Positions 18,748 to 27,653 of a stretch of 64,000 nucleotides of DNA are shown here, piece by piece. Both the position numbers and the translations under genes were made by a program. The notes under the pieces are model-generated. The model saw only the letters and a program-made list of their open reading frames with translations. It searched no databases and had not been told where the DNA came from. The stretch is from Fontivita pretiosa. GTDB lineage: Bacteria; Planctomycetota; Phycisphaerae; Tepidisphaerales; Tepidisphaeraceae. Numbering within the stretch: position 1 is the stretch's first letter; each line of letters begins with the position of its first letter. The stretch covers positions 2,108,001 through 2,172,000 of the forward strand of contig NZ_CP191258.1 in the NCBI RefSeq assembly GCF_050410795.1, written 5' to 3'.

Positions 18748-20244
18748 ATGAGGTCCGTTAACAGAGGCAGGTTTGGGCAAACGATCCTGATCGCGATAAC
18801 GATTCTGTGGGGCGCGGCCATGTCGATCGGCACGGCATCGGCGGCCGAAGAGCCGAAACGCCCGCCGGCAACGGCGCGTGCCGGGGGCGGGCCTGCGCGA
18901 TCGGCGCTGCGCCCAGGTGCGGTTCTGGAACGCCTCCGCGAGCTGCTGGATGAGCTTCAGCTCAGTGATCAGCAGAAGGCCGACATCGAGGCGATCCTTC
19001 AGGAAGCGCGTCAGAAGTGGCGGGCGATGGCCCAGGAGCTGCGTGACGCCGATCCGCAGTTGCGTTTCGAGCGTGGCCGGCAATTCGTCCAGGAACTGAT
19101 CGGCAGGATCAAGTCGAAGCTGAGCGATGCGCAGGCGGAGAAACTCGAGCGACATTTGCAGGAGCTGCGTGAGCGGATCGCGGCAAGGGAGGCGGGCCGC
19201 GGGCCTGGCGCGGCGACTCAGCCGGGTCTGGCCGGCCCCGGGCCACGCATCACCGCGGCACTGGAGCGACTGCGTCAGGTCGTCGATCAGCTCGAACTGA
19301 GCGACCAGCAGAAGCAGCAGATCCGCCAGCTTTTCGCCGACACCCGACGCAAAATCGCCGAGATCCGTGAGCAGGCCCGACAGGATCTGCAAGAAGCGCG
19401 CGAACAGCTTCAAGCCGTGATGCAGCAACTGCGTGAGCAGTTGTCGCAGATTCTGACCGAAGAGCAGCGTGCCAGGCTTCGCGAGCTTCTGCGTACCGGC
19501 CCGGATCAGGAACAACGCCCCCCGCGCGAGCTGAGAGAGCAACGTCGGCAGGATCAGCCACCGCGCGATCGCGCCCCGGAACGCCGGCGAGGGGATCGGA
19601 ATCGGCCCGGGCCGACCACCGGATCGGCCCAGGCCGATTCGGCGGAGGAGGCGGCGCCCTCGGCGTTAGCGCCTCCGGATCCGCGGGAACCGGATCTGGG
19701 GCGAGTGGCTCCCGACTTTACCCTCTCGAAGCTGGACGGATCGATCGTCCAGCTTTCATCGCTTTATCGGGAACGCCCGGTGCTGCTGGTCTTCGGCTCG
19801 TTTTCCTCTCCGACGTTCCGCCAGCGGGCGCCGGGGCTGGAGCAGATCCGGCGCGAATTCAGCGGCCGGCTGAATCTTCTGCTGGTCTACACGCGCGAGC
19901 ATCATCCGGTGGGGCAATGGGAAGTGGACCGCAACACAGAAGAAGGGATCGCGGTTGAGCAACCCGCCGAACCCGAGGCGCGGGCAGCGCTGGCCCGCCG
20001 CGCCAGGGCGGCGCTGCGACTGAGCGTGCCGATCGTGATCGATACCATGGACGATGCCGTGTCCGGTCTTTACTCCGCCCGCGAAGGCTGCCCCGCCTTT
20101 CTCATCGCCCGCGACGGCACGCTTGTAGCCAGGCAACGATGGTTCGAGCCATATGCCATGAAACGCATCATTCAGGATGCGCTTGCCGCCGGGCCGCAGC
20201 AGCCAGCGCCAGCCACCTCCATCCCCTCTGCACAACCGGGCTGA
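18748..20244 (+). CDS. Exported Spy-like helical protein fused to a deiodinase-like thioredoxin-fold domain
   Basis: 498 residues. ATG at 18748 follows AAGGGAG by 8 bases and opens a signal peptide (ILIAITILWGAAMSIGTASA). Two helical repeats of the Spy/CpxP kind (LERLRELLDELQLSDQQK and LERLRQVVDQLELSDQQK) make a charged coiled-coil half. After a basic linker the C-terminal domain begins at APDFTLSKLDGS. It matches iodothyronine deiodinases in order: VFGSFSSPTFR, LLLVYTREHHPVGQW, VPIVIDTMDDAVSGLYSA, and a C-terminal AFLIARDGTLV. The position of the catalytic Sec/Cys is Ser354 (codon TCT, not TGA). Function unknown; a chaperone or redox sensor without thiol chemistry is possible. Confidence 0.75.
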   Translation: MRSVNRGRFGQTILIAITILWGAAMSIGTASAAEEPKRPPATARAGGGPARSALRPGAVLERLRELLDELQLSDQQKADIEAILQEARQKWRAMAQELRDADPQLRFERGRQFVQELIGRIKSKLSDAQAEKLERHLQELRERIAAREAGRGPGAATQPGLAGPGPRITAALERLRQVVDQLELSDQQKQQIRQLFADTRRKIAEIREQARQDLQEAREQLQAVMQQLREQLSQILTEEQRARLRELLRTGPDQEQRPPRELREQRRQDQPPRDRAPERRRGDRNRPGPTTGSAQADSAEEAAPSALAPPDPREPDLGRVAPDFTLSKLDGSIVQLSSLYRERPVLLVFGSFSSPTFRQRAPGLEQIRREFSGRLNLLLVYTREHHPVGQWEVDRNTEEGIAVEQPAEPEARAALARRARAALRLSVPIVIDTMDDAVSGLYSAREGCPAFLIARDGTLVARQRWFEPYAMKRIIQDALAAGPQQPAPATSIPSAQPG

Positions 20245-20360
20245 TCCGCATGTCACAGGTCGCGCATCGCCCGTGATACAGGAAGTCGCGATACACCCAG
20301 CATTGCCGAGCCGCAGTTGAAGCTTGTCTTGTGGCACCGGATCGCCGATGCTCTGCGGGC

Positions 20361-21116
20361 ATGTCCATCTGTCAGATTCACTGGTTCAGCAAAGTCCTGG
20401 ACAAAACCGTCGCCACGACGGTGATTCTCCCCGACGCCGGCAGGCCGCCGTTCGCAACCTACTACCTGCTGCACGGGCTATCGGATGATCACACGATCTG
20501 GCATCGCCGCACGCGCATCGAGTGGTACGTGAGGCAACTGCCGTTGATGGTGGTCATGCCCGATGGGTACCGCGGGTTCTACACCAACATCAGCAACGGC
20601 CCGGCCTACGCGCGATACATCTCCGAGGAGCTGGTGGGGTTCATACAGAGGACATTCCCGGCCAGGGCGTCGCGGGCGGCTCGATGCATCGGGGGACTAT
20701 CGATGGGCGGATACGGCGCCCTGCGCGCGGCGCTGGCCTATCCCCACCTGTACGCCAGCGCCAACAGCCACTCCGGCGCGCTGATGCACGGTTCGAAAAC
20801 CTGGCCGCGAAGCAACGGTATGGACCGATCCGACGTCTTCGGCGCTGACCCGCGCGGGACCGATCACGACCTGCTTCACCTGGCCGCCCGGGCGGGGCGC
20901 CAACGCCCGCTGCCCAGATTGCTCATCGATTGCGGCACCGATGACTTTCTGCTCAAGGACAATCGCGAGTTTCACCTGAAGCTGGAGGCGCTGGGCGTGG
21001 AGCACGAATACTGGGAATACCCCGGCGGACACGACTGGGACTACTGGGACAACCACGTCCGCGATGCCATCGCGTTTCACGCAAAGGTGCTGAAGCTCAA
21101 ACCCTTCCGGCAGTAG
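20361..21116 (+). CDS. Esterase (S-formylglutathione hydrolase/antigen-85-like alpha/beta hydrolase)
   Basis: 251 residues. ATG 20361 (MSICQIHWFSKVLDKTV) starts at the usual family point. YYLLHGLSDDHTIW carries the oxyanion region, GGLSMGGYGALRAAL the nucleophile Ser, LIDCGTDDFLL the Asp, and GGHDWDYWD the His. These are the features of the FrmB/EstA/antigen-85 esterase group. No signal peptide, so cytoplasmic. Natural substrate unknown. Confidence 0.88.
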   Translation: MSICQIHWFSKVLDKTVATTVILPDAGRPPFATYYLLHGLSDDHTIWHRRTRIEWYVRQLPLMVVMPDGYRGFYTNISNGPAYARYISEELVGFIQRTFPARASRAARCIGGLSMGGYGALRAALAYPHLYASANSHSGALMHGSKTWPRSNGMDRSDVFGADPRGTDHDLLHLAARAGRQRPLPRLLIDCGTDDFLLKDNREFHLKLEALGVEHEYWEYPGGHDWDYWDNHVRDAIAFHAKVLKLKPFRQ

Positions 21117-21120
21117 CAGA

Positions 21121-21148
21121 CGCGCAGTGACAGGCGCGCGGTGACAGA
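21121..21148. repeat. Two 14-bp tandem units
   Basis: CGCGCAGTGACAGG followed by CGCGCGGTGACAGA, immediately after the esterase stop. Short; may be part of the repeat-rich spacer with the following hairpin. Confidence 0.6.
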
Positions 21149-21166
21149 CGCGATCACCAAACAGCA

Positions 21167-21239
21167 CAGCCGGCAAGCTTGCCCGCCGTTGGTTGCAGGC
21201 GTCGTTGCGACTGCCAACGGCGAACGTGCTTGCCGGCTG
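21167..21239. terminator. Long imperfect hairpin between convergent genes
   Basis: Two 26-bp arms (CAGCCGGCAAGC... and ...GCTTGCCGGCTG) with about four mismatches and a 21-base loop, between the ends of the esterase and PilZ genes. It may act as a two-way terminator, or be a REP-like repeat. No T tail. Confidence 0.55.
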
Positions 21240-21294
21240 CACGGGAAAACACAGGCGGCGCGATCAGACTCCCGAATCGCGCCCGCCACGATCT

Positions 21295-21765
21295 TCACGC
21301 CGCCAGAGGCTGCGCGGACAGGTACAGGCTCAACATCCCCCGGTCCAGGTCTTCCATATCCACCAGTCGCCCGGCCACGTCCACGCGCTTCTCATCCACC
21401 TTCTGCACGCGGCTGACTGCCAGCCAGCCCACCCATTCGCGCTTCGGTTGCAGGCTGGGTCCGCTGGCGTCCACGAACGGGCAGATGCCGGCGTATTCGG
21501 GCAGTTCCAGCCGCAGGCGGATTTGGTTCTCCGGGCGAATATTCTGCTGGTCGGTGCGAATGCGCACTCCCCCGGCCGACAGATCGATGATCTGCCCGAA
21601 CGGCTTGCCCACCCGTCGGGCGCCATCCCAGCGTTCGACAGTCAGCCCCTGCTGTTCCAGATCGGCCCGGCGGTGCGCCCGGCGTTCGGCTCGAATCTTG
21701 ATCTCGACTTGCGGCTCGTTGTGGTCGCTGACAATCTGGGCGGCTCGCTCGTGCAGGGTTGTCAT
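21295..21765 (-). CDS. PilZ domain protein
   Basis: 156 residues. The c-di-GMP-binding signature is present in both parts: RRAHRR (R-x3-R) near residue 28 and DLSAGGVRI (D-x-S-x2-G) about 30 residues later. The C-terminal half is a beta-barrel. AGGAG lies 8 bases before the ATG. Stand-alone PilZ proteins act as c-di-GMP receptors controlling motility or exopolysaccharide; no diguanylate cyclase gene is nearby. Confidence 0.88.
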   Translation of the reverse strand: MTTLHERAAQIVSDHNEPQVEIKIRAERRAHRRADLEQQGLTVERWDGARRVGKPFGQIIDLSAGGVRIRTDQQNIRPENQIRLRLELPEYAGICPFVDASGPSLQPKREWVGWLAVSRVQKVDEKRVDVAGRLVDMEDLDRGMLSLYLSAQPLAA

Positions 21766-21964
21766 CGCATCGCTCCTCTTGTTGAACTGGTCAATCTGGC
21801 AACCCTTCTATCGGATCCGACAACCCCTGACTTTTGTTAATTTGGGTATTTTCGTGAACATGGGAATAAATCGCCTTATCGGACCAGCCGCCACAGGAAA
21901 TCTCCGCCAGACCGGGAATACCATCCACCGCCCCAGAATTGTCTGCAAAGGGAAAGGAGCAACA

Positions 21965-22543
21965 ATGACCAGACTCTGTGCAACCGTGGCGATGGTGATC
22001 GGGCTGATCGCTTGGATCTCGCCTCTTCACGCCGCCGATACCTACAAGATCGACCCCGTTCACTCCTTCGTGGTGTTCAAAATCGGACATCTGGAAGTGG
22101 GTTACGTCTGGGGAACCTTCCCCGGCCCCACCGGCAGCTTCGTCATTGACACCGGCAACCCGGCCGCAAGCTCGCTGGAGGTGCACGTCAAGGCCGAAAG
22201 CGTCCACACCGCTAACGACTCCCGCGACAAGCACCTGCGAAGCCCCGACTTCTTTGACGCCAGACAGTTCCCCACCATCAGCTTCAAGAGCGACTCCGTG
22301 AAGCAGATCGACGAGAACACCTACGAGCTCAGCGGACAGCTCAGCCTTCACGGCGTGACCCGCCCGCTGACAGTCACGCTCAAGAAGGTCGGCCAGGGCG
22401 ATAAAGGCCCGCAGTTCGGCTATCGCGCCGGCTACGACACTCAGTTCACCATCAAACGCAGCGATTTCGGGATGAAGACCATGCCCCAAGCCGTCGGCGA
22501 CGAGGTGACTGTTTTCGTCAGCTTCGAGGCCGTGCGGCAATGA
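21965..22543 (+). CDS. YceI family periplasmic protein
   Basis: 192 residues. AAAGGAG ends 5 bases before the ATG. Signal peptide MTRLCATVAMVIGLIAWISP with cleavage near LHAA. The lipocalin-like YceI domain shows YKIDPVHSFVVFKIGHL, NDSRDKHLRSPDFFDARQFP (family signature), and FTIKRSDFGMKTMPQAVGDEV. YceI proteins bind polyisoprenoid lipids in the periplasm. Divergent from the PilZ gene; monocistronic or cotranscribed with the membrane protein 78 bp downstream. Confidence 0.93.
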   Translation: MTRLCATVAMVIGLIAWISPLHAADTYKIDPVHSFVVFKIGHLEVGYVWGTFPGPTGSFVIDTGNPAASSLEVHVKAESVHTANDSRDKHLRSPDFFDARQFPTISFKSDSVKQIDENTYELSGQLSLHGVTRPLTVTLKKVGQGDKGPQFGYRAGYDTQFTIKRSDFGMKTMPQAVGDEVTVFVSFEAVRQ

Positions 22544-22621
22544 GCATGTCCCCGCTGGGCGGGCTGGTTCGGCGACCGCGCCGATCGTCTGCCCGCCGAA
22601 TCCGCGGCTCAGCACAACGCG

Positions 22622-23515
22622 ATGCCTCACCCACGCGACATCCTCGTGCCGGCGGCCGTGTCGCTGATCATACTCTCGCTCGCCTGGCGCGCCTGGCGCA
22701 GCCAAGCGCGCCCTCTGGCCGGCGGGTACTGGGGCGCTGCGGCCGCACTTGCCGCAGGATACGCCTCGAGCTTCCGCTCGATCACCGGCGACTGGCCACC
22801 ATTTCCCCCCATCGACGCTACCGGATGGACGCTGTATCTGGCGGCGGGCGTGGCGCTGCTCTCGATCCTGCTGGAATCCATCCTTCGCCTGCCGATCGTG
22901 GTCCGGTGGATCGGGCTGTGCCTGTTGTTCATCGCGATGTTCGCCATCCTGTTTGCCAACAAGCTGCGGTTCGGGGTCTGGACCGGCTGGGAAGCAGTTG
23001 GATGGATCGCCACGGCCGGCATCCTGACGACGATGTGGTGGATCAGCTTCGAGCACGTGGCGAACGTGGGAGAGCGCATCGCCGTCGCATGCGCCGCCCC
23101 GATCCTCGCCGCCGCCGTCGCCTTGATGTTGATGATGTCCGGCTCGATCATCCTCGGTCGGCTGGGACTGGCGGTGACCGGGGCGGCCATCCCGCTGGCG
23201 ATCATGGCGCTGTGGCGAAAGGACCGCTTCGGCCCGCAGCGAGGCGGCAACACCGTCCTGAGCGCGCTGCTGGGATGTCTGCTGTGGTCCGGATATCACC
23301 TGGCCGAGCTTGGGCCATGGCCGCTTGGTCTGCTGGGAGCGGCGCCGCTGCTGCTGTGGGTGGGGCGGGCGCCGGGATTGCGGCGGCTGCCCGTCGCCGC
23401 ACGCACCGTGGCAATGCTGGCGGCGGTCATGGTGCCGCTGGCGCTGGCCGCCGCACTGGTCGTTCCCCAGTTCCTGGATACCCTGCGCAGCGGCAGTGAT
23501 CCGTACGCTCCATAG
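22622..23515 (+). CDS. Polytopic membrane protein, unknown function
   Basis: 297 residues with about eight to nine hydrophobic helices (for example WTLYLAAGVALLSILLE, WIGLCLLFIAMFAILFAN, VAMLAAVMVPLALAAALVV). Trp-rich and Arg-tipped loops. I recognise no family. ATG 22622 is the first in frame. Confidence 0.7.
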   Translation: MPHPRDILVPAAVSLIILSLAWRAWRSQARPLAGGYWGAAAALAAGYASSFRSITGDWPPFPPIDATGWTLYLAAGVALLSILLESILRLPIVVRWIGLCLLFIAMFAILFANKLRFGVWTGWEAVGWIATAGILTTMWWISFEHVANVGERIAVACAAPILAAAVALMLMMSGSIILGRLGLAVTGAAIPLAIMALWRKDRFGPQRGGNTVLSALLGCLLWSGYHLAELGPWPLGLLGAAPLLLWVGRAPGLRRLPVAARTVAMLAAVMVPLALAAALVVPQFLDTLRSGSDPYAP

Positions 23516-23873
23516 AGCCCCCCGCCCGGCGACGGCGGCACTGCTACGGCGATCCACGACTGTCGGCAGATTGTGGTCCCCGTGACAATTTCCCCGAAGC
23601 TGCTATAAACTCGCTGCAAAGACTGTACGGCAGCAGGAGGAACCGATCTGGTAACGATCTGGTGAGTCACATCGCATTTGCGCCGCGTCGCTCCGAATTG
23701 CGCTGGTTGTCATGTCGAGTGCATTGGATCGCGAAATGGATCGCCCCTGACCAGTGCCGATGTCTCGGCGGGGTGACCGCGTGGTCGTCCCGCAGGACGT
23801 GGGTGTGGCAACACGAATGCCATCACACCGTGTTGTTTTTCACACGGCGCCACGCGCGCCGATGCGAGCAGAC
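23516..23873. other. Spacer with a promoter-like site
   Basis: About 360 bp with no convincing gene. It contains the promoter-like elements listed separately, an AGGAGG at 23635-23640 that is not followed by a good start codon, and a 9-bp direct repeat CGATCTGGT (23643 and 23653). Short open frames run into the next gene but show no family features. Confidence 0.5.
23582..23609 (+). promoter_or_regulatory. Sigma-70-like promoter candidate
   Basis: GTGACA (23582) and TATAAA (23604) with 16 bp between them. This matches the two-box pattern well in an otherwise GC-rich area; transcription would run toward the small gene at 23874. Confidence 0.4.
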
Positions 23874-24104
23874 ATGTCACGCCGGTTCATCATGCGGATC
23901 GAGTTGACCGCGGGGGCCAAACAGAAGCTTTCCGCCCTGAGCGAAAAGCATGGCATGACCCAGGTCGCCATGATGTCGCGACTGGTCGAGTGGTTCGCCA
24001 GTCAGAACGAATTGATTCAGGCCGCGGTCTTGCGGCACTATCCCAGCGAGATCGAGGCCGATGTCGCGAAGCTGATTCTCAAGCGGATGGCTGGCGAGAA
24101 GTAG
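23874..24104 (+). CDS. Small ribbon-helix-helix-like protein
   Basis: 76 residues from ATG 23874; ATGs at 23862 and 23892 are alternatives. RIELTAGAKQKLSALSEKHGMTQVAMMSRLVEWF has one strand and two helices, as in ribbon-helix-helix DNA-binding proteins, followed by a helical tail ending in RMAGEK. That assignment is from pattern only. No toxin partner is adjacent. A 7-bp GC hairpin (24105-24127) follows the stop at once. Confidence 0.6.
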   Translation: MSRRFIMRIELTAGAKQKLSALSEKHGMTQVAMMSRLVEWFASQNELIQAAVLRHYPSEIEADVAKLILKRMAGEK

Positions 24105-24127
24105 CCCCGGCCATTGCTGCGCCGGGG
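24105..24127 (+). terminator. Hairpin after the small RHH-like gene
   Basis: CCCCGGC/GCCGGGG, 9-base loop, directly after the TAG. There is no T tail, so its activity as terminator is uncertain. Confidence 0.4.
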
Positions 24128-24222
24128 GGACAGGCGGATTGTCACTGTCAGTGTGCAGGTCCCGACGGGCAAACCGAGGACCCCGAAGGGAATCTGATGC
24201 GCGCCCGTTACCTGGCGGAGGC

Positions 24223-24660
24223 TCAACCCTGCGTGGTCGGCGGATGCGGATCCAGCCACTCGGGCAGATCGCTTGGCTGGGCCAGCGGATTGGATTCGAT
24301 GAACAGCTTCCATCGAGCCGCCAGTTGCGGGTATCGCCTCAGAAATGCCTGCCACGCCGCGTAGTGCGAGCGGAAAAGAAAGCTTTGTTCGGCCAGTGCC
24401 GCCGCCTGGCGCTGCGCGTCAGTCAACTGCTTTTCCAGTTCGGCGATTCGCGCGGTGAGTTTCTCGTTCTCGACGGTCAGCTCATTTCGGCGATCCTGGG
24501 CAGCACGGAGCTGCGCCAGCGCGTCCTGATACTTGCGATTCAGCTCCTCGGGATTGACCTGATCCTGCGCCATGGCCGACGAAGTGGCCCACAGCGCCGC
24601 GCCCACCACCAGGATCAACCCAAGCACTGCGTTCGTGCCTGCCCGGACCCGCCAGCACAT
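24223..24660 (-). CDS. Exported coiled-coil protein
   Basis: 145 residues. The ATG at 24660 has AAAGGA 8 bases upstream and is preferred over ATG 24678. Signal peptide (TNAVLGLILVVGAALWATSSAMA) with cleavage before QDQ, then a Gln/Glu/Leu coiled coil (ELTVENEKLTARIAELEKQL) and a Trp/Pro-rich end (ARWKLFIESNPLAQPSDLPEW). No family recognised. Confidence 0.7.
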   Translation of the reverse strand: MCWRVRAGTNAVLGLILVVGAALWATSSAMAQDQVNPEELNRKYQDALAQLRAAQDRRNELTVENEKLTARIAELEKQLTDAQRQAAALAEQSFLFRSHYAAWQAFLRRYPQLAARWKLFIESNPLAQPSDLPEWLDPHPPTTQG

Positions 24661-24879
24661 AGACCGATTCCTTTCCATCCGCCGGCTCTCCCCCGGCCGC
24701 GGTCAGCGCATTCTAAGGTTCCTTACGCGGGCCAACAATTCCGCGCCCCTTCATCACCACTCAGCCCCGATCCGCGTCGCTGCTGCGTCATCTGTGCAAC
24801 GGATCATTGGACGTTGGACTGGTCGCCCCGCCGCGGGCGGCTACAATTTGGTGTCAATGGATCCGGGAGCCGCGACGGT

Positions 24880-26262
24880 ATGATCGACTTCCCCTGCCTG
24901 TGCGGTTTCAAGTTCTCGGTGCCAGCAGACCTGGCCGGGGGGCTGATCCAATGCCCGCAATGCAAGCGACTCAACGACGTGCCAACCCTGGGGGAGATCA
25001 GCAATCTCGACGGCGAAGGGATCTACAAGCTGGAACCATCGCCCCAGCGACATGAGCCCCAGCGGCTGGGGGAACTGTTCACCGCCTTCACTCGCCAGCA
25101 CTTTGACGCCGAAGGGAATCCGATCGATCTGCGGCTGACAATGCAGGATGTGCTGCGTGCCGGCGGAGAGGAAGTGCCGCTTGAGCTGCGCGACCAGGTC
25201 CGTCCGGGCGCGCCCAGGTACGATCCGATTACCGGCGAGCTGATCCGCCCCATTGAGGTCAAGCCCGACCAGAGCTACGTCAGCCCCAAGGCGCCGATCC
25301 CCACCGCCCAGCTTGCCCCCAAGCCGCCGCCAAAGGCCATCGACGGCATCGATCTGCCCGATCCACTGGAGCTGTTTCGCATCCCGTTGCGCCTGCTGCG
25401 GCCAATCAATCTGCTGGTCATGTTCTTCATGCTGCTGGGACACCTCATCGCCCAGTTCATGCTCGCTGCCATCGCGGCGTTTTACTGGATCCTGATCCCC
25501 TTCTGGGCGATGTTGCATGGCGTGCTGATCGCGCATTTCGGGAACGTGATCGATGAGACCGGCCCGACCAGTCGCGATGAGCTTCCGGCGCCTCTTCGCT
25601 CGGTGAGCTTTCAGGAGGATTTGTTTGCACCGCTGGTGCGGATCATCGCAGCGCTGGTCGTGTGCTATGGTCCGGCCCTGCTCCTGCTGCTCACCGCCAC
25701 CGACCTTCCGTCGCAGGTCAGGTGGGTTCTGAGCGGCTGCCTGGCGGGGGCGGGGACGGTCTTTTTCCCGGCGGTGGTATTGACGCTGATGACCAGCGGC
25801 AGCGTGCTGAACCTCCGCCCGGACCGGCTGGTCCGCGTCATGTTCATCTGCGGCGCGGAGTACCTGGTGGCCATCATCACCTGGGCGATTGGCGGGCCGC
25901 TGTACCTGGCGGGCGCACTGCTGGTCAGCGCCGCGGGTGCGGGAGCCTTAAACGAGGATGTGCGACAGTGGCTCGCCTTGCCCTCGTACATCCGCTGGTA
26001 TGTGTCCTGGGGTGTTCTGGCGGCGGGGGTGTACCTGCTGCACCTTTTGTGCTGGCATCTGGGCACGCTGTACCGACGACATCACTTCGAGTTTCCGTGG
26101 GTGTTCCAGCGTCACATCCGACAGCCGCGGGAAACGCCCCCGGGCGGATTCCCCCTCAGCCAGCCAGCCGCTGCCGGGCCGACGCGCCTGCCGCAGGCCA
26201 CGCCCGCGGCGCAGCCGGCTGCCGTGCATCCCATCGATCAGCCGCAGTCGCACATCGCCTGA
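24880..26262 (+). CDS. Membrane protein with N-terminal zinc-ribbon-like segment
   Basis: 460 residues. The first 30 residues carry CLCGFKFSVPADLAGGLIQC-PQC, a four-Cys zinc ribbon typical of planctomycete proteins. A polar region (to about residue 165) leads to a membrane half with about six to seven helices (INLLVMFFMLLGHLIAQFML, FFPAVVLTLMTSG, AGALLVSAAGAGAL). The tail is Pro/Gln/Ala-rich. No family name can be given. ATG 24880 is the first that keeps the ribbon intact. Confidence 0.75.
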   Translation: MIDFPCLCGFKFSVPADLAGGLIQCPQCKRLNDVPTLGEISNLDGEGIYKLEPSPQRHEPQRLGELFTAFTRQHFDAEGNPIDLRLTMQDVLRAGGEEVPLELRDQVRPGAPRYDPITGELIRPIEVKPDQSYVSPKAPIPTAQLAPKPPPKAIDGIDLPDPLELFRIPLRLLRPINLLVMFFMLLGHLIAQFMLAAIAAFYWILIPFWAMLHGVLIAHFGNVIDETGPTSRDELPAPLRSVSFQEDLFAPLVRIIAALVVCYGPALLLLLTATDLPSQVRWVLSGCLAGAGTVFFPAVVLTLMTSGSVLNLRPDRLVRVMFICGAEYLVAIITWAIGGPLYLAGALLVSAAGAGALNEDVRQWLALPSYIRWYVSWGVLAAGVYLLHLLCWHLGTLYRRHHFEFPWVFQRHIRQPRETPPGGFPLSQPAAAGPTRLPQATPAAQPAAVHPIDQPQSHIA

Positions 26263-26314
26263 ACGCGATCTGCATCGCAGCATGCGTGAGCGCGCGAGAG
26301 CTGGTCGCGGGGAA

Positions 26315-27499
26315 TCAGAATGGCGGCGGATCGCCGCGCTTCCACCAGTCGGCGTCCGACTTTCCGGGCCTGGGCGGCTTGAAGCCGTCGCCGTCGCCCG
26401 GGCCGCCAGACTCGTCCAGCAGCGTCCCGCCGTCGTCTTCTTCCGATGAATCCTGATCGTCCTGAGACCGGCGCACGATGTTCGCCAGCGCCACGGCGAA
26501 GATCGGGCTGATCGCGCGCAGCATCGCCACATCTTCATCCGTGAACGGGCTTTTTTCATCGCGAAACAGGACGATCACCGCCAGACTTTCGCCAAGATAC
26601 GTGCAGTTGCATCCGACGATTTCCTGTCCGCCGAGCAGCTCGTACTCAGCGTCGGTGAGCTGCTGGCGTGCCTCCGGGCCAAAGAGGTGGACGCTGCCCT
26701 CGCGGGTGATCAACGGAAGCAGCCCGCTGCGCATCGCCTCGGTCAGCTCCGGCTCGCCAGCGATCGTGTACTTCATGTACGCGCCCAGCTCAAAGACATG
26801 TTCCTCCGACGCCAGCCAGATCGCCACGTTGCAGTATCCGACCTGTCGCAGGATCCAGTCCATCGCGTGGCAGAGCATTTGTTCCAGGTCGTTGGCCTGC
26901 TCAACCAGCTTTCGGAACGCCTCCTGATTGCGGACTGTATCGACCAGGCGGGAAAGCTCGCCGTAGGCGCTGACCAGGTCGTTGCACAGCAGATCGACTT
27001 TCCTGCTGATGGTGTGGCGGGTGGTGTTCAGCTTGCGAACCGCCTGCTTGAGCCGCGCGAGGCGGATTTCGCGACGGGCAACCGACGCCTGCTGCTTCAT
27101 CGCCAGCTTCACCCGCTCCAGCAGATGCTCGGCGGTAAAGGGCTTGGGCAGGAAATCGACCACCCCCGCGCGCAGGGCATGGATCGCGCCGCTGATCGAA
27201 GGTTGTCCGGTGATGACGACGGCGGCGGCGGCGGGGTTGCGCTGGCGCAACTGCGGCAGCAGCTCCATCCCGTTTCCGTCCGGAAGGTGCACATCCGCCA
27301 GCAGCAGATCCACCTTTTCCGTCGCCAGGATCTGCCGCGCCTCGGCCAGATCCCGCGCGCTGAGCACGCGGTATTCTCCAGCGCGCCCGATCACGTCGTG
27401 GACCAGCTCCACCGTCACAGGTTCGTCGTCAACCACCAGCACGCGGGGGCGAAGTCGCGCCCGGGTCGCTGCTTCCGTGTTGACTACCGGCGGGGTCAT
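26315..27499 (-). CDS. Response regulator with GAF domain (REC-GAF)
   Basis: 394 residues from ATG 27499 (AGGAG 8 bases upstream; a GTG 9 bases earlier is less likely). Receiver domain: VLVVDDEP, phospho-acceptor Asp69 in LLLADVHLPDG, Thr in VVITGQP, Lys in FLPKPF. A helical linker follows, then a GAF-like sensor (GYCNVAIWLASEEHVFELG to FTDEDVAMLRAISPIFAVAL). The tail is acidic with Gly/Pro. No output domain for DNA binding is present, so it probably acts through protein contacts. Third gene of the signalling cluster. Confidence 0.88.
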   Translation of the reverse strand: MTPPVVNTEAATRARLRPRVLVVDDEPVTVELVHDVIGRAGEYRVLSARDLAEARQILATEKVDLLLADVHLPDGNGMELLPQLRQRNPAAAAVVITGQPSISGAIHALRAGVVDFLPKPFTAEHLLERVKLAMKQQASVARREIRLARLKQAVRKLNTTRHTISRKVDLLCNDLVSAYGELSRLVDTVRNQEAFRKLVEQANDLEQMLCHAMDWILRQVGYCNVAIWLASEEHVFELGAYMKYTIAGEPELTEAMRSGLLPLITREGSVHLFGPEARQQLTDAEYELLGGQEIVGCNCTYLGESLAVIVLFRDEKSPFTDEDVAMLRAISPIFAVALANIVRRSQDDQDSSEEDDGGTLLDESGGPGDGDGFKPPRPGKSDADWWKRGDPPPF

Positions 27500-27558
27500 G
27501 TTCTCCACTCCTGTCCGTTGACCAGGTACGGATTACGGCTCAAACGGCACCCTTACCC

Positions 27559-27651
27559 TCAAGCCCCCATCTTCAGCCCCATACCACCGGCGAAAAATCG
27601 GATCTCAATGACCGTCTCGGCGTTGAGCACTCGACCCGCGGCATCGGTCAT
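27559..27651 (-). CDS. Possible 30-aa peptide between kinase and REC-GAF genes
   Basis: An ATG two bases after the kinase stop opens a 30-codon frame (MTDAAGRVLNAETVIEIRFF...). The close spacing would permit coupled translation, and the peptide has a strand-like hydrophobic middle. There is no other support; it may be just spacer. Confidence 0.25.
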   Translation of the reverse strand: MTDAAGRVLNAETVIEIRFFAGGMGLKMGA

Positions 27652-27653
27652 TG

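Noticed and set aside
18007..19542. 511-codon minus-strand frame across the CNNM and Spy-like genes
   Set aside because: Antisense to two well-supported genes; repetitive Leu/Arg/Gln translation without motifs.
19801..19812. Possible selenocysteine codon in the deiodinase-like domain
   Set aside because: The codon at the Sec position is TCT (Ser), not TGA, and the frame is open throughout.
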